Assembly (NCBI GenBank): GCA_903832325.1
Contig: CAILBC010000013.1
Span: 1-64,000 of the forward strand
Length of the DNA: 64,000 bases
DNA from: an uncultured Sphingomonadales bacterium
Lineage (GTDB): Bacteria > Pseudomonadota > Alphaproteobacteria > Sphingomonadales > Sphingomonadaceae
Direction of reading: 5' to 3'
Shown here piece by piece: positions 17,119 to 26,008 of this stretch. Below the pieces are notes generated by a model. The model did not search any database and was not told the origin of the DNA. It was given only the letters and a program-made list of their open reading frames with translations. The position numbers and the translations under genes are program-made. Every line of letters begins with the position of its first letter. Positions within the stretch are counted from its first letter, which is position 1.

Positions 17119-18987
17119 ATGATCAGAACAACAACGGTCATCGTCTGGCGCCTTTTGCTGGTCGTGATGGCATGGATCTTGACCAATTCTGCCGCAATGG
17201 CCGCCAATTGCTATGTCGCAACGGCACAAGGCAGTACCGGCCCGTCGGATTGGCAGACATATTGCTGGGTCGATTTTTCCACCTACAACAGCACCACGGC
17301 ATCGTCGAGCGGCGGGCAGAATTTCAGCCTGACACTGCAGGATGGCACGGTATTGTCGTTCACGCTGCAGACCAGCGGCACCGCGGCGCTTACGGCCATT
17401 GCCAGCCCGTCATGGAGCGGCGCGGCCATCGGCAACACCGCGATGACCGGCATTGCCGGATCACCCGTGCTTTATCAGACCGGCGCGGGCACGACCACGG
17501 TGACGATTTCGGCGATCAAGCTGACCCCGCCTTCGGGCGCGAGCGGCGTGACCAATTACATGATGGTCCTGGGCGACGGGGAATCGACCAATGGCGGCGA
17601 ATCCCTGAGTTTTGTAACCAATGGCGGGGTCTGGCAGACGCTGTCGCAGGCCGGGCCGATCAGCGGCAGCATTTATCCCGCGCTCAGCGGTGCGGGCACC
17701 ACCACCGTTACCGAAACCGGCGCGGATGGCACGGTAGGCGCCTATATCTTCGGTTCGGCCAAGCCGACCACGGTGACCACCACGCTGGTCGGCGGCGGGT
17801 TGCAGGGGTTCATGGTGGCAGTCCGTTTTGCCTCGGTGCGGCTGACCATGGCGATTGCCGATGCGCGGGTGAACAGCGCCGACCAGTTTTCCTATGCGGT
17901 TCAGGCCACATCGAATTCGACGACGCTGGCTTCGGGCGCATCGAGCGGAACGGGGCTGGGCCCGTTCAGCACCGCGGGTGTTTCCACCGCCGCCTCGGTG
18001 CCGATGACGCTGGCCGAAACGATGGCATCGGGCAGCATCAGCACGCTGTCGCATTACCAGACCAGCCTGACCTGCACCAACAGCGCAGCGGGATCATCCA
18101 CCACGCTGCCCACTGCGCAGATCACCACCAGCTATTCGCTGGGCAGTCTGGCATATGGCGATGCGCTGCTGTGCACGTTTACTGCCACGCCCTTTCCCCA
18201 TCTGACGCTGCGAAAGGCGCTGGGCGGAACGGGGCGGCAATTCAGCACCGACCAGTTTACCATGGCCATTGCCCAGGGCGGAACCAGTGTTGCCACCACG
18301 ACCACCGGCGGCACCGGCACCACGGTGACCAGTGGCGCCACCGCGCAAACGCAAGTCAGCGCCGGCACCGCCTATACCCTGTCGGAGAGCGGGGCCGGCA
18401 CCACGCAAACCAGCCAGTACACATCTGCCATGGCCTGCACCAACAGCTGGAGCGCATCACCGACCAAGCTGCCGACCACGCCGGGCGGTTCGATTACCCC
18501 GGCAATGGGCGATGTGGTGGCCTGCACCATCACCAATACCAAAGTCGCGGCCAATGCCTCGCTCACCATCACCAAAAGCTCTGCCCTGGTCAGCGATCCG
18601 GTCAACGGCACGACCAATCCCAAGGCGATTCCGGGCGCGATCGTGGCCTATACGCTGACCGTATCAAACTCCGGACCGACCGCGGTCGATACCAACAGCG
18701 TGCTGATCATCGATACGCTGCCATCGCAACTGTCGGTGGGCACCGCGGCCTCGCCGGTATTTGCGCAAGGGTCCCCCACCAGCAACCTGACATTTACCAG
18801 CGGCACCGACATCGCCTTTTCCAACGCGACCACCGCGCCCGCCAGCTATGCCGCGTGCACGTATACGCCAACATCGGCCTATGACAGCGCGGTGCATTTC
18901 ATCTGCCTCAATCCCAAGGGAAAAATGGCGGGATCGACCGGCACGCCACCCAGTTTTTCGATCACCGTCAACACGAAATTGAACTGA
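17119..18987 (+). CDS. Secreted adhesin-like protein: CshA-type, SpaA-like and DUF11 domains
   Basis: This 622-residue, Thr/Ser/Gly-rich protein has a signal peptide (cleavage near NSAAMA). Residues about 30-240 resemble the CshA-type fibril non-repeat region (YCWVDFSTYN, then FSLTLQDGTVLSFTL). Two SpaA/prealbumin-like modules follow (each ending C-T-N-S and a C-T-x-T strand), then a DUF11 module with the signature LTITKSS...DPVNGTTNPKAIPGA. No C-terminal anchor or autotransporter is visible. The ATG at 17119 gives the proper signal peptide; the frame opens at a TTG at 17083. It is convergent with the giant outer-membrane gene and separated from it by a terminator. A surface-exposed or released adhesive role is inferred. 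Confidence 0.75.
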   Translation: MIRTTTVIVWRLLLVVMAWILTNSAAMAANCYVATAQGSTGPSDWQTYCWVDFSTYNSTTASSSGGQNFSLTLQDGTVLSFTLQTSGTAALTAIASPSWSGAAIGNTAMTGIAGSPVLYQTGAGTTTVTISAIKLTPPSGASGVTNYMMVLGDGESTNGGESLSFVTNGGVWQTLSQAGPISGSIYPALSGAGTTTVTETGADGTVGAYIFGSAKPTTVTTTLVGGGLQGFMVAVRFASVRLTMAIADARVNSADQFSYAVQATSNSTTLASGASSGTGLGPFSTAGVSTAASVPMTLAETMASGSISTLSHYQTSLTCTNSAAGSSTTLPTAQITTSYSLGSLAYGDALLCTFTATPFPHLTLRKALGGTGRQFSTDQFTMAIAQGGTSVATTTTGGTGTTVTSGATAQTQVSAGTAYTLSESGAGTTQTSQYTSAMACTNSWSASPTKLPTTPGGSITPAMGDVVACTITNTKVAANASLTITKSSALVSDPVNGTTNPKAIPGAIVAYTLTVSNSGPTAVDTNSVLIIDTLPSQLSVGTAASPVFAQGSPTSNLTFTSGTDIAFSNATTAPASYAACTYTPTSAYDSAVHFICLNPKGKMAGSTGTPPSFSITVNTKLN

Positions 18988-18993
18988 GCCGCC

Positions 18994-19020
18994 AGATCCT
19001 CCCCGGCATGGGGAGGATCT
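18994..19020 (+). terminator. Rho-independent terminator between convergent genes
   Basis: Perfect 11-base arms (18994-19004 and 19010-19020) flank a 5-base loop and are followed by TATTTG. The stem touches the stop codon of the convergent giant gene, so it may act on both transcripts. Confidence 0.8.
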
Positions 19021-22000
19021 TATTTGCGCAATTTGCTGTCGAGGCCCAGGAACGCAAAAGTCGAGGTGTCGAATTTCATCCGCAGGCTGACGAACACGCC
19101 GCGATTGGTGGCATTGGCCGCCGAAAAATCGGCATCGCGATAGCCCTTCACGTTATAGCCGACCATCAGCAGCACATTCTTCATCGGCACCATGCCCACG
19201 CTCGGCCCGATCGCATAGCGCGTGGTGCCGTCCGACGGGCTGGTGATGATCGAGGCCTGCCCGCCGATTTCAAACCGTTCGCCCAGCCCCACGTGCGCCG
19301 AGGCCCCGGCCATGATCGAGGTTCCGGCCAGGTTGTACCCGTCATAGGCATCGAAATTGTGCCGTACCGCGGCAAACACGCTCACTTCGCTGCGTTCGAC
19401 AAACTGATCATCGTGGCGCCCGCGCGGCGACCAGTCGGCCGATACCGACACGATCACCCGCCGCGCATGGGCATCGCCCGTGGCCAGCCCCGACAGCGCG
19501 CTGCCCGCCCCGGCCCCGGCCAGCGAGGGCACGCCGCCAGCACCCGCCGCCGTTCCGGCAAGCGCGTAATCGCTGCGATATTCGGCGCGGGCCAGCCAGC
19601 CGAGCGGGGAAAAGTGCGGCCGCCAGGCCAGCGCCACCGTGGCATCGAGCACATCGGTGACCGCGCCGCCGGTGCCCACGGCATGGGTCCAGGTCAGCCC
19701 CGAGCCGAGCATTTCACCATCGCCCAGCTGGCGGATCGCGCCGGCGGTCAGGCCATGGCGCCGCGACAGTTCGCCATTGCGCCATTCGCCGCGCAGCGTG
19801 CTGCTCCACAGGTCCTTGCGCCAGGCCAGGCCCAGCGTGATCGCTGTGTAGTTTTCGATCAATGACGTGGTGGCAATGCCGCTGCCGGTGGTCGATCCGG
19901 TGGTGACTGCACCCACGCCGCCGGCAGACCCGGCAAGCCCGGTAACCGCCGAAGACAGCCCGGCAAGCGACCCGCCCGACAGCACCTTGTTGGTATCAAC
20001 GGTGGTGTCGAACGTCAGATGGCGATTGATCGCAAAGCTTTGCGCCAGGCCAAACGCGGCAAAGCTGCGCTGCGCATTTTCGACAATATCCTGCTGCCCC
20101 ACACCTGCGGTCAGGTGCCCGCCCTGCCACGGCTGCGCATCGATGCCCACACGGCCGGTGCGCGTTTTCAGCTCGGTGCTGTCGGCCAGTTCATAGCTGC
20201 CGACCAGCCGCGTGTGGCTGTTGAGCGCATAGCGCGCGCCGAATGTCAGGCTGCCGGGCAGGCTGGCTGCCGCTGCGCTGCCCACCGGCACGGCCGCGGC
20301 CGCCGACAGTTCCAGCCGGTTGCCCAGCATTTTCTGCGTGATGCCGGCATCGATCGTGGTGGAATTGCCCGATCCGGTGCCGTCGTGTTCGGTCAGCGTG
20401 GTCACGCCCAGATTGGCCTGGGTCTGCTTGCTGCGATATTGCAGCTTTACCGCGGCCTGCTTGCGGCTATCGACCGCGCCCAGCCCGTCATCGATCCACA
20501 GGCTGGTCGACAGCGCCAGCTTTTCACCCAGCTTGCGCCGCGCATCGATGCCGATGCGGCGATGGCCAAGCTGGGTTTCGCCGGTCTGCCCCACGCCGAA
20601 ATTCCGGTCCGCGCTGCGCGCATAGGCCAGCACGTCAAACATCCGGTCATGGTGTTCCTGTTCCACCATCCATGCGCGCGACACCACCCCGGCCAGCGTG
20701 GAAAAGCCGCCTTCGACGCGCAATTCGGTCTGCGGCGAAATCTGCAGCTTCAGATCGGCGGCAACTTCGCTGCTGCGGCCCAGGCTGGCACCGGTCTGCG
20801 TCATGTCGGTGATCACGGTGGTGCCCAGACGCAGCGCCTTGTTGCGCGTGGAATAATCGGCGCGCGCCGCCCCGACAAAGCTGTTCGCCCCGCCCAGCGT
20901 GGCGTCGATATCATAGTCGATCACCGCATATTGCGGGTTCAGCGCGCCATCGCGCGACAGCAGCGGCTGCTTGAAAGTGATCGTGCCGGCCAGCGGATCG
21001 ATCGTGTAATCGGCCCAGGGGGTCAACGGCGTGGAACTGAGCACCACATCGGGGCGCGTATGGTCGCGCACTTCGATGGTTACGGTCTGCGTGTTGATCA
21101 GGATCGCGCTGGATGACAGCGGATAAGGGCCCGACAGGCCATTGCCGGCAATTTCATCATGCCGGTGGGTGGTGGACGTGCGCGCGGCAAAGCCCTGGAG
21201 ATGCACCGCGCCCAGATTGCCGGCATCGATCCGCGCCTCGGATTTGAGGCCGGTGGCGGTGCGCTGGAAATGGGCCAGACGGGTCTGGTTGAACCCCGCC
21301 TCCACATCGCCGAACATGGCGTAGAACGTGGCGGTTTCGACCCGGACATAAAGCTTGTTGCGGCTGGCGGCATCGAACCGGCGGCTCGATCCATCGCCAT
21401 AGACAGTATAATAGGCGCGCGGATCGATCGTGCCCATCACTGTCTGGTCCGATGCCTGCTTGGCGCTGTCATAAGCCAGCGTCATCAGGAATTTGCCCAG
21501 AATCCGGCCCTTGGCATAAAACGCGGTGCGCGCGTGCTGGCCCAGATCGCTGGAAATGCGACCGGTCTTTTCCATGTTGTCGGCAATCGTGCGCGCGCCC
21601 AGGCTGCCTTCGGCCAGGCCCACCACGGTCCAATCGACTTTGCCGGGCTTCACCCAGCCTTCGAGTGCCTGCGAATGGCGCTGGTCGTTGTCCACAAACG
21701 TGAAATTGAGCTGCAACGCACCGCTCGCCATCGTCGGCGCAAGCTCGATCAGGGCAACGCCGTCATCGCCCTTCACTGTCCAGTGCGGCGTCTGCCGGCC
21801 CAGCCCCGACAGCGCGCGCGATTGCATCATGTCGATCGCATCGGCGCTTTCATACGGCGCAGACAGCGCCAGATCGCCCGACAATCCGGCATGGACCGGG
21901 CGCCCGTTGCGATCGACAATGCGCACCGCGACCACCGGCCGGGTGCGGCCATCGGCTATCAGCCGGGTGCGTTCGGGCACGATCTGCGCGCTGAACGGCA

Positions 22001-24185
22001 CGTGGTTGAAATGGACCGTGCGCGCCAGATGCGCGGTGATATGGCCATCGGCATCGCGCACATCGGCAGTCAGTTCGGTGGTTTCACCATCCAGCGGCAC
22101 CCCGCGCCAGATCGACACGGCAAAGCCATGGTCGGCAGGCACCAGATCGGTATCGCGCATCAGTTTCGACACCGGTTTGCCATTGGTGAACAGATCGACC
22201 GTCTGCCCGGCGCCATGGCGGATCACCACGCGGATCGCGGGCGATCGCGGATTGTGATCGGGCGCGGGAAACAGCACGTCTGCCGGGCCATTGCCCAGCG
22301 CCAGCCAGTCGGTATCGGCCCCGGCGGCGGCGCGTTCGGCGCGATCGTGGTCTTCGCGCGTGTCCTTTGCAGGCGCAGACGGCGCCGCGCGCGGCAGATC
22401 GGCATGGAAATTGGCAACCATCAGGCTGCCGCCCTGGCCAATCACAAAGCGGCTGATATCGCTGCCCGCGGCGCGCGTGCCGCCGCCGCAGGCGACGAAA
22501 TGCCCGCCTTCGGGCAGGGTTTCGGGCGCGACCTGCACCACGTGCGAGCCCGGCACCAGCCCGTCGAAATGATAGCGGCCGTCCTTGTCGGTAATCGCAA
22601 AGCTGCCATCTTCCAGTGTGACGCGCACGCCGGGAATGCCGTGGTGCGGCGCCAGCCAGGCGCAGCCGTGATCTGTGATCTCACCCACCAGCGTCATCCG
22701 CGCGGTCAGGCCGTCTTCGATCACACGCACCAGCGCGGTGGCGCTGGCGCTGGTGCCGGTAATGTCGGTGGCGGTCACGGTGTTTTCGGCACGGCCCGAT
22801 CCGGCGCCGGCGCGCACTTGCGCGGCATAAGTCACCACGTGCACAGCGCCCGCGGGCACCGTGCCCAGCGCCACGGTCAGCAGCGACCCATCGGGCGAAA
22901 ATGCCGCCCGCGTGCCCGCATCGATGCCATCGATCCGCACAGAGCCCTTGCGCAGCCGCAGCAGCGCCGATGGCCGGTCAACCAGCACAAGATCGCGCAT
23001 GGCGTGCACCGTGTCGGGATTGGTGACGGTGACGGTATAGACCACCAGATCGCCCGGCTGCGCCTCGCTCATCGAGGCGGCCTTGGTCACGCGAGCGGCG
23101 GTGACCGGGTGATCAACCGGAATGTCGACCTCCACCGGCTGGTTGCGCGCAATGGTAAAGGCCTGGCCATAGGATGCGGTGCTGACATGCAGCGCGGACC
23201 CGTCGCTGCGTTTCAACCCGGACAGTTGCGCCGGGGTCAGCCGGGATGGCGCGGTATAGGGCAAAGGTGGTTCTACAACAATGCGATAGGTGCCGGTGGG
23301 GACTTTGGGAAAGGAATAATGACCCGGCTCCATGGCATGGGCCACGCCGGCGCCATCGGTAACCGGCTGGCCCGACAGCATGGTCGATGGCCAGGCTGTG
23401 GCACCATCGGCGGCATAGACCGTGGCCGGCTGGCCCGTGGCCGCGTCAATGATCGACACCGTGGCGCCATTCACCGGCGTGCCATCATCGCTGGAAAAGA
23501 CTTCGCCCGCAGGGTCGGCCAGCACTGCGACCGTGGCCGTGACCGGGGCAATGATATTGCCGGGAAATTCGGGCTGGATGGTGATCGTGTCACCGCTGGC
23601 CACAGACATCACGCAATCGCCCGGCACCGGCAGCGGCGGGATCGCGGCGGTGGCGATCGACCCGGCAAAAACCCCGGTGTTGGCGGCGGTTTCGGACACC
23701 ACCAGCACTTCCTTGTCACCGCTGTTGGTGGTCAGGATCACGGTGATATGGTCGATCGCCTGCGGGCTGAGATTGGCCTGGGGCATCGATACGGTGAAAA
23801 AGAATGCTTCGCCAATGCTGACCGCGCTCGCCGGGATCACCGTGGTGGTGGCCATGCCGCCCTGATCGCCGGACAGGCTGGTGCCATGGACCAGCTGTGC
23901 CGAAGCAACCGAAGGGGTGACGATTTTGCACTGCGGCGTCTGAAAGGTCAGCGTTGATGTCCCATTCTGTGATGCCAGATAGGTACTAACCGTGACCGGA
24001 ATGATTTCTTCGGAAAAACTGACCGTGTTTGACGCAACCGTCATCGCCTGGCCGCCAACGGGCCAGGTTGCAAAAGCGGTGTTCGAGATGGTCTGCGCCC
24101 AGGCATCCGCGCCGATCAGCGCAAGCGCAAGGCACACCAGCCCCGTCACCGCTTTGGTCAAAAGCGGGGTGATACGCGTCATCAT
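19020..24185 (-). CDS. Giant surface protein: DUF11/SdrD-like front, outer-membrane barrel rear
   Basis: This protein of about 1721 residues begins with a signal peptide ending in ADAWA. It then has the ISNTA...SNTVS element shared with the small secreted proteins upstream. Ig-like modules follow, including a DUF11 unit (about residues 380-490, VTKAASMSEAQPGDLVVYTVTVTN) and an SdrD-B/carboxypeptidase-regulatory-like unit (GVRVTLEDG...TDKDGRYHFDGLVPGSH, about 510-570). From about residue 900 to the end, alternating amphipathic strands (for example YVRVETATFYAMFGDVEAGF) suggest a large beta-barrel in the outer membrane. No start has a good Shine-Dalgarno; an ATG at 24215 is an alternative. It is the last gene of a four-gene operon and probably displays or secretes its partners. 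Confidence 0.72.
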   Translation of the reverse strand: MMTRITPLLTKAVTGLVCLALALIGADAWAQTISNTAFATWPVGGQAMTVASNTVSFSEEIIPVTVSTYLASQNGTSTLTFQTPQCKIVTPSVASAQLVHGTSLSGDQGGMATTTVIPASAVSIGEAFFFTVSMPQANLSPQAIDHITVILTTNSGDKEVLVVSETAANTGVFAGSIATAAIPPLPVPGDCVMSVASGDTITIQPEFPGNIIAPVTATVAVLADPAGEVFSSDDGTPVNGATVSIIDAATGQPATVYAADGATAWPSTMLSGQPVTDGAGVAHAMEPGHYSFPKVPTGTYRIVVEPPLPYTAPSRLTPAQLSGLKRSDGSALHVSTASYGQAFTIARNQPVEVDIPVDHPVTAARVTKAASMSEAQPGDLVVYTVTVTNPDTVHAMRDLVLVDRPSALLRLRKGSVRIDGIDAGTRAAFSPDGSLLTVALGTVPAGAVHVVTYAAQVRAGAGSGRAENTVTATDITGTSASATALVRVIEDGLTARMTLVGEITDHGCAWLAPHHGIPGVRVTLEDGSFAITDKDGRYHFDGLVPGSHVVQVAPETLPEGGHFVACGGGTRAAGSDISRFVIGQGGSLMVANFHADLPRAAPSAPAKDTREDHDRAERAAAGADTDWLALGNGPADVLFPAPDHNPRSPAIRVVIRHGAGQTVDLFTNGKPVSKLMRDTDLVPADHGFAVSIWRGVPLDGETTELTADVRDADGHITAHLARTVHFNHVPFSAQIVPERTRLIADGRTRPVVAVRIVDRNGRPVHAGLSGDLALSAPYESADAIDMMQSRALSGLGRQTPHWTVKGDDGVALIELAPTMASGALQLNFTFVDNDQRHSQALEGWVKPGKVDWTVVGLAEGSLGARTIADNMEKTGRISSDLGQHARTAFYAKGRILGKFLMTLAYDSAKQASDQTVMGTIDPRAYYTVYGDGSSRRFDAASRNKLYVRVETATFYAMFGDVEAGFNQTRLAHFQRTATGLKSEARIDAGNLGAVHLQGFAARTSTTHRHDEIAGNGLSGPYPLSSSAILINTQTVTIEVRDHTRPDVVLSSTPLTPWADYTIDPLAGTITFKQPLLSRDGALNPQYAVIDYDIDATLGGANSFVGAARADYSTRNKALRLGTTVITDMTQTGASLGRSSEVAADLKLQISPQTELRVEGGFSTLAGVVSRAWMVEQEHHDRMFDVLAYARSADRNFGVGQTGETQLGHRRIGIDARRKLGEKLALSTSLWIDDGLGAVDSRKQAAVKLQYRSKQTQANLGVTTLTEHDGTGSGNSTTIDAGITQKMLGNRLELSAAAAVPVGSAAAASLPGSLTFGARYALNSHTRLVGSYELADSTELKTRTGRVGIDAQPWQGGHLTAGVGQQDIVENAQRSFAAFGLAQSFAINRHLTFDTTVDTNKVLSGGSLAGLSSAVTGLAGSAGGVGAVTTGSTTGSGIATTSLIENYTAITLGLAWRKDLWSSTLRGEWRNGELSRRHGLTAGAIRQLGDGEMLGSGLTWTHAVGTGGAVTDVLDATVALAWRPHFSPLGWLARAEYRSDYALAGTAAGAGGVPSLAGAGAGSALSGLATGDAHARRVIVSVSADWSPRGRHDDQFVERSEVSVFAAVRHNFDAYDGYNLAGTSIMAGASAHVGLGERFEIGGQASIITSPSDGTTRYAIGPSVGMVPMKNVLLMVGYNVKGYRDADFSAANATNRGVFVSLRMKFDTSTFAFLGLDSKLRK

Positions 24186-24248
24186 GACAATAGAGGCCGG
24201 GGGACTGTCCGGCATCGAAATGGCCGCGCCCCCCGATACACCTCCTGC

Positions 24249-25340
24249 TTAATTAATCGTCACACGGAAACGCATGGTGGTCGCGCCCCCGGCCGACACA
24301 TTGTTCAGCGTGCCATTGACCGTGCCATTGTTCCCGGTCGTTGCCGCGGCAAAGCTGCTGTTCACGCCAGTGCCCGCAGTCCCGTCGGAATTGCAGCTCG
24401 TGCCGTTGAACGTGCCGTTCAGCATGATGCCAAAGCTGGACAGATACGTCGTCTGGGTCGGCAGCGGATCGCTTACCGCCAGCGCCGTGGTCGGCGCACC
24501 GCCGGTCGCGTTCTGGACGACGATGCAATATTCGACCGTTGCCCCCGGAATCGACTTGGGATTGGTCGTGCCGTTGATCGGATCGGTGATCACTGTCGAC
24601 AGCTTGCTGAGCGTCAGAACCGGGGCATAGACGGTAAAATCGCCCTTGGCCGAATACTTGCCGTCATATTGCCCGTCGGTCGAACCGGCGGCGTCGGCAA
24701 ACACCGTCTGCACCGTGCCCGGCGTCCACGCGCCGGTGCTGGCTGTCAGGGTGGCCCCTTGCGAACCGGTCCCGCCGCCGGCTGCGGCAGTGGCGGTCAG
24801 CACGATGCCGGAAACCTGGGTGTTGGTGGCGGCCAGCGGCACGCTCGATACGACAAACACCGTCTTCGATGTGTCGGGCGCAACTTCGTCGAGCCAGGTG
24901 ATCGCCTGATCGGTACCCGGATCATAGACGCCATTGGAATTGGTATCGATGTAATAGGTGAACCCGGTCACGTCGAAGGCATCGGTGCCCCCGTGCGCGG
25001 CGGTGCCGCCCGAAGCCTGGTTGACCGAAGCCAGCGAGAAATCGAGCGTGTCGTTCGAGCTGTTGAGCAGCGTGAACGTGTCATAGGCCACCGACTGCCC
25101 CGGGGTAACCGTGGTGGTGGAGCCAGCGCCGGTGACCGTGAAGATCACCTTGCGGTCGACAACCACCGAATTCGACGTGGTGGCGGCGGTCTGCGCAATG
25201 CTGTTGACCGAATAGCTGATGGACGCGGTGTTGGTAATCGTGGTTCCGGCCAGGGTACCGGTCGCATGTGCGCTGGTTGCCCCGAATGTGGCAAGCACAG
25301 CCGTGCTCGCCACGCCCAGCCACTTGGCTGCGTGTGTCAT
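24249..25340 (-). CDS. Secreted DUF11-type protein
   Basis: This 363-residue exported protein has a signal peptide (cleavage near SAHATG) and the I-T-N-T-A...T-S-N-S-V element. A middle module follows with a calcium-loop-like DTNSNGVYDPGTD, then a C-terminal DUF11 module with DPINGTTNPKSIPGATVEY, nearly identical to that of the CshA-like protein at 17119. GGAGATTACC precedes the ATG. It lies 33 bases upstream of the stop-proximal leader of the giant barrel gene on the same strand. Polymerising subunit or ligand of that barrel is a possibility; nothing in the sequence proves either. Confidence 0.72.
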   Translation of the reverse strand: MTHAAKWLGVASTAVLATFGATSAHATGTLAGTTITNTASISYSVNSIAQTAATTSNSVVVDRKVIFTVTGAGSTTTVTPGQSVAYDTFTLLNSSNDTLDFSLASVNQASGGTAAHGGTDAFDVTGFTYYIDTNSNGVYDPGTDQAITWLDEVAPDTSKTVFVVSSVPLAATNTQVSGIVLTATAAAGGGTGSQGATLTASTGAWTPGTVQTVFADAAGSTDGQYDGKYSAKGDFTVYAPVLTLSKLSTVITDPINGTTNPKSIPGATVEYCIVVQNATGGAPTTALAVSDPLPTQTTYLSSFGIMLNGTFNGTSCNSDGTAGTGVNSSFAAATTGNNGTVNGTLNNVSAGGATTMRFRVTIN

Positions 25341-25449
25341 GGTAATCTCCAGTTTGTTCAGAAATGCGGCGGTTCTTCAGGTTTCAGGCGTCAAGTTCAT
25401 ACAGGTTGTCCGCTCCCCAATTCGATACCCGCGGACAAAGGGTCAGTGT

Positions 25450-25480
25450 CCCCTCGCGCGCGACGCCCGCGCGCAAGGGG
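25450..25480 (-). promoter_or_regulatory. Intercistronic hairpin in the surface operon
   Basis: Two 13-base arms (25450-25462 and 25468-25480, one mismatch) flank a 5-base loop in the 180-base gap between two co-directional secreted-protein genes. There is no T-run after it on the minus strand, so an mRNA-stabilising or attenuating role is more likely than full termination. Confidence 0.5.
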
Positions 25481-25520
25481 GGAAACTTGCAAAAATTCAG
25501 GGCGTTAAAGCCTCAGGCCA

Positions 25521-25997
25521 TCAGCGCACGACGGCGTGATATTCCAGCGTGCCGGCGGCACCCGGCGCGATCACCGGGATCACCCAGCGGACATGCGTGA
25601 CATCGGACCCTTGCGCGGCGCGCGGCGCGGCGCCGGGCTTGGCCACGGTCAGCTGCGCCAGCTTGCCCCAGGTCTTGCCGCCATCGATCGACACGTCGAA
25701 ATTTTCAGCGCCAAGGCTTTCCACCGCAACCGGCGAAGGAACCGGATTGGTGACCACAAAGTGGTCCACCGGCTTGCTGCTGGTGTTGCTATAGCTGGTC
25801 ACAAACACCAGGTGGTTGCCTGGCACGACCTTTTCCGGCGCGACCAGTTCGTGGTGCGTCTGGCCCTTGTCGGTCACCAGTTTGTCGAGCTTGATCGAGC
25901 TGTCGAGCGAAACGGCATCGGGCGCCACAACCGCCAGGGCGGGGGAAGCAGCCATAACCACCAGCGCGGTCATGATTGAGCGGGCAAATTTCTGCAT
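25521..25997 (-). CDS. Small secreted protein, single DUF11-like domain
   Basis: This 158-residue protein has a signal peptide (cleavage near SPALAVV) and one Ig/DUF11-like domain with VVPGNHLVFVTSYSNTSSKPVDHFVVTNPVPS. That pattern describes a 'potentially obligatory, then state of the union' strand pair found in DUF11 proteins handling prepilin-like or Sgp-type secretion partners. No lipobox or anchor is seen. It lies 11 bases after the preceding secreted protein gene and before a strong hairpin, so the upstream half of the operon may be made in larger amounts than the barrel protein. Confidence 0.65.
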   Translation of the reverse strand: MQKFARSIMTALVVMAASPALAVVAPDAVSLDSSIKLDKLVTDKGQTHHELVAPEKVVPGNHLVFVTSYSNTSSKPVDHFVVTNPVPSPVAVESLGAENFDVSIDGGKTWGKLAQLTVAKPGAAPRAAQGSDVTHVRWVIPVIAPGAAGTLEYHAVVR

Positions 25998-26008
25998 GGT
26001 CGTTATCC

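Noticed and set aside
21159..23957. 932-residue plus-strand open frame opposite the giant surface gene
   Set aside because: It is rich in Arg/His/Gly with no domain resemblance, and mirrors the codon pattern of the opposite gene, as expected in GC-rich DNA.
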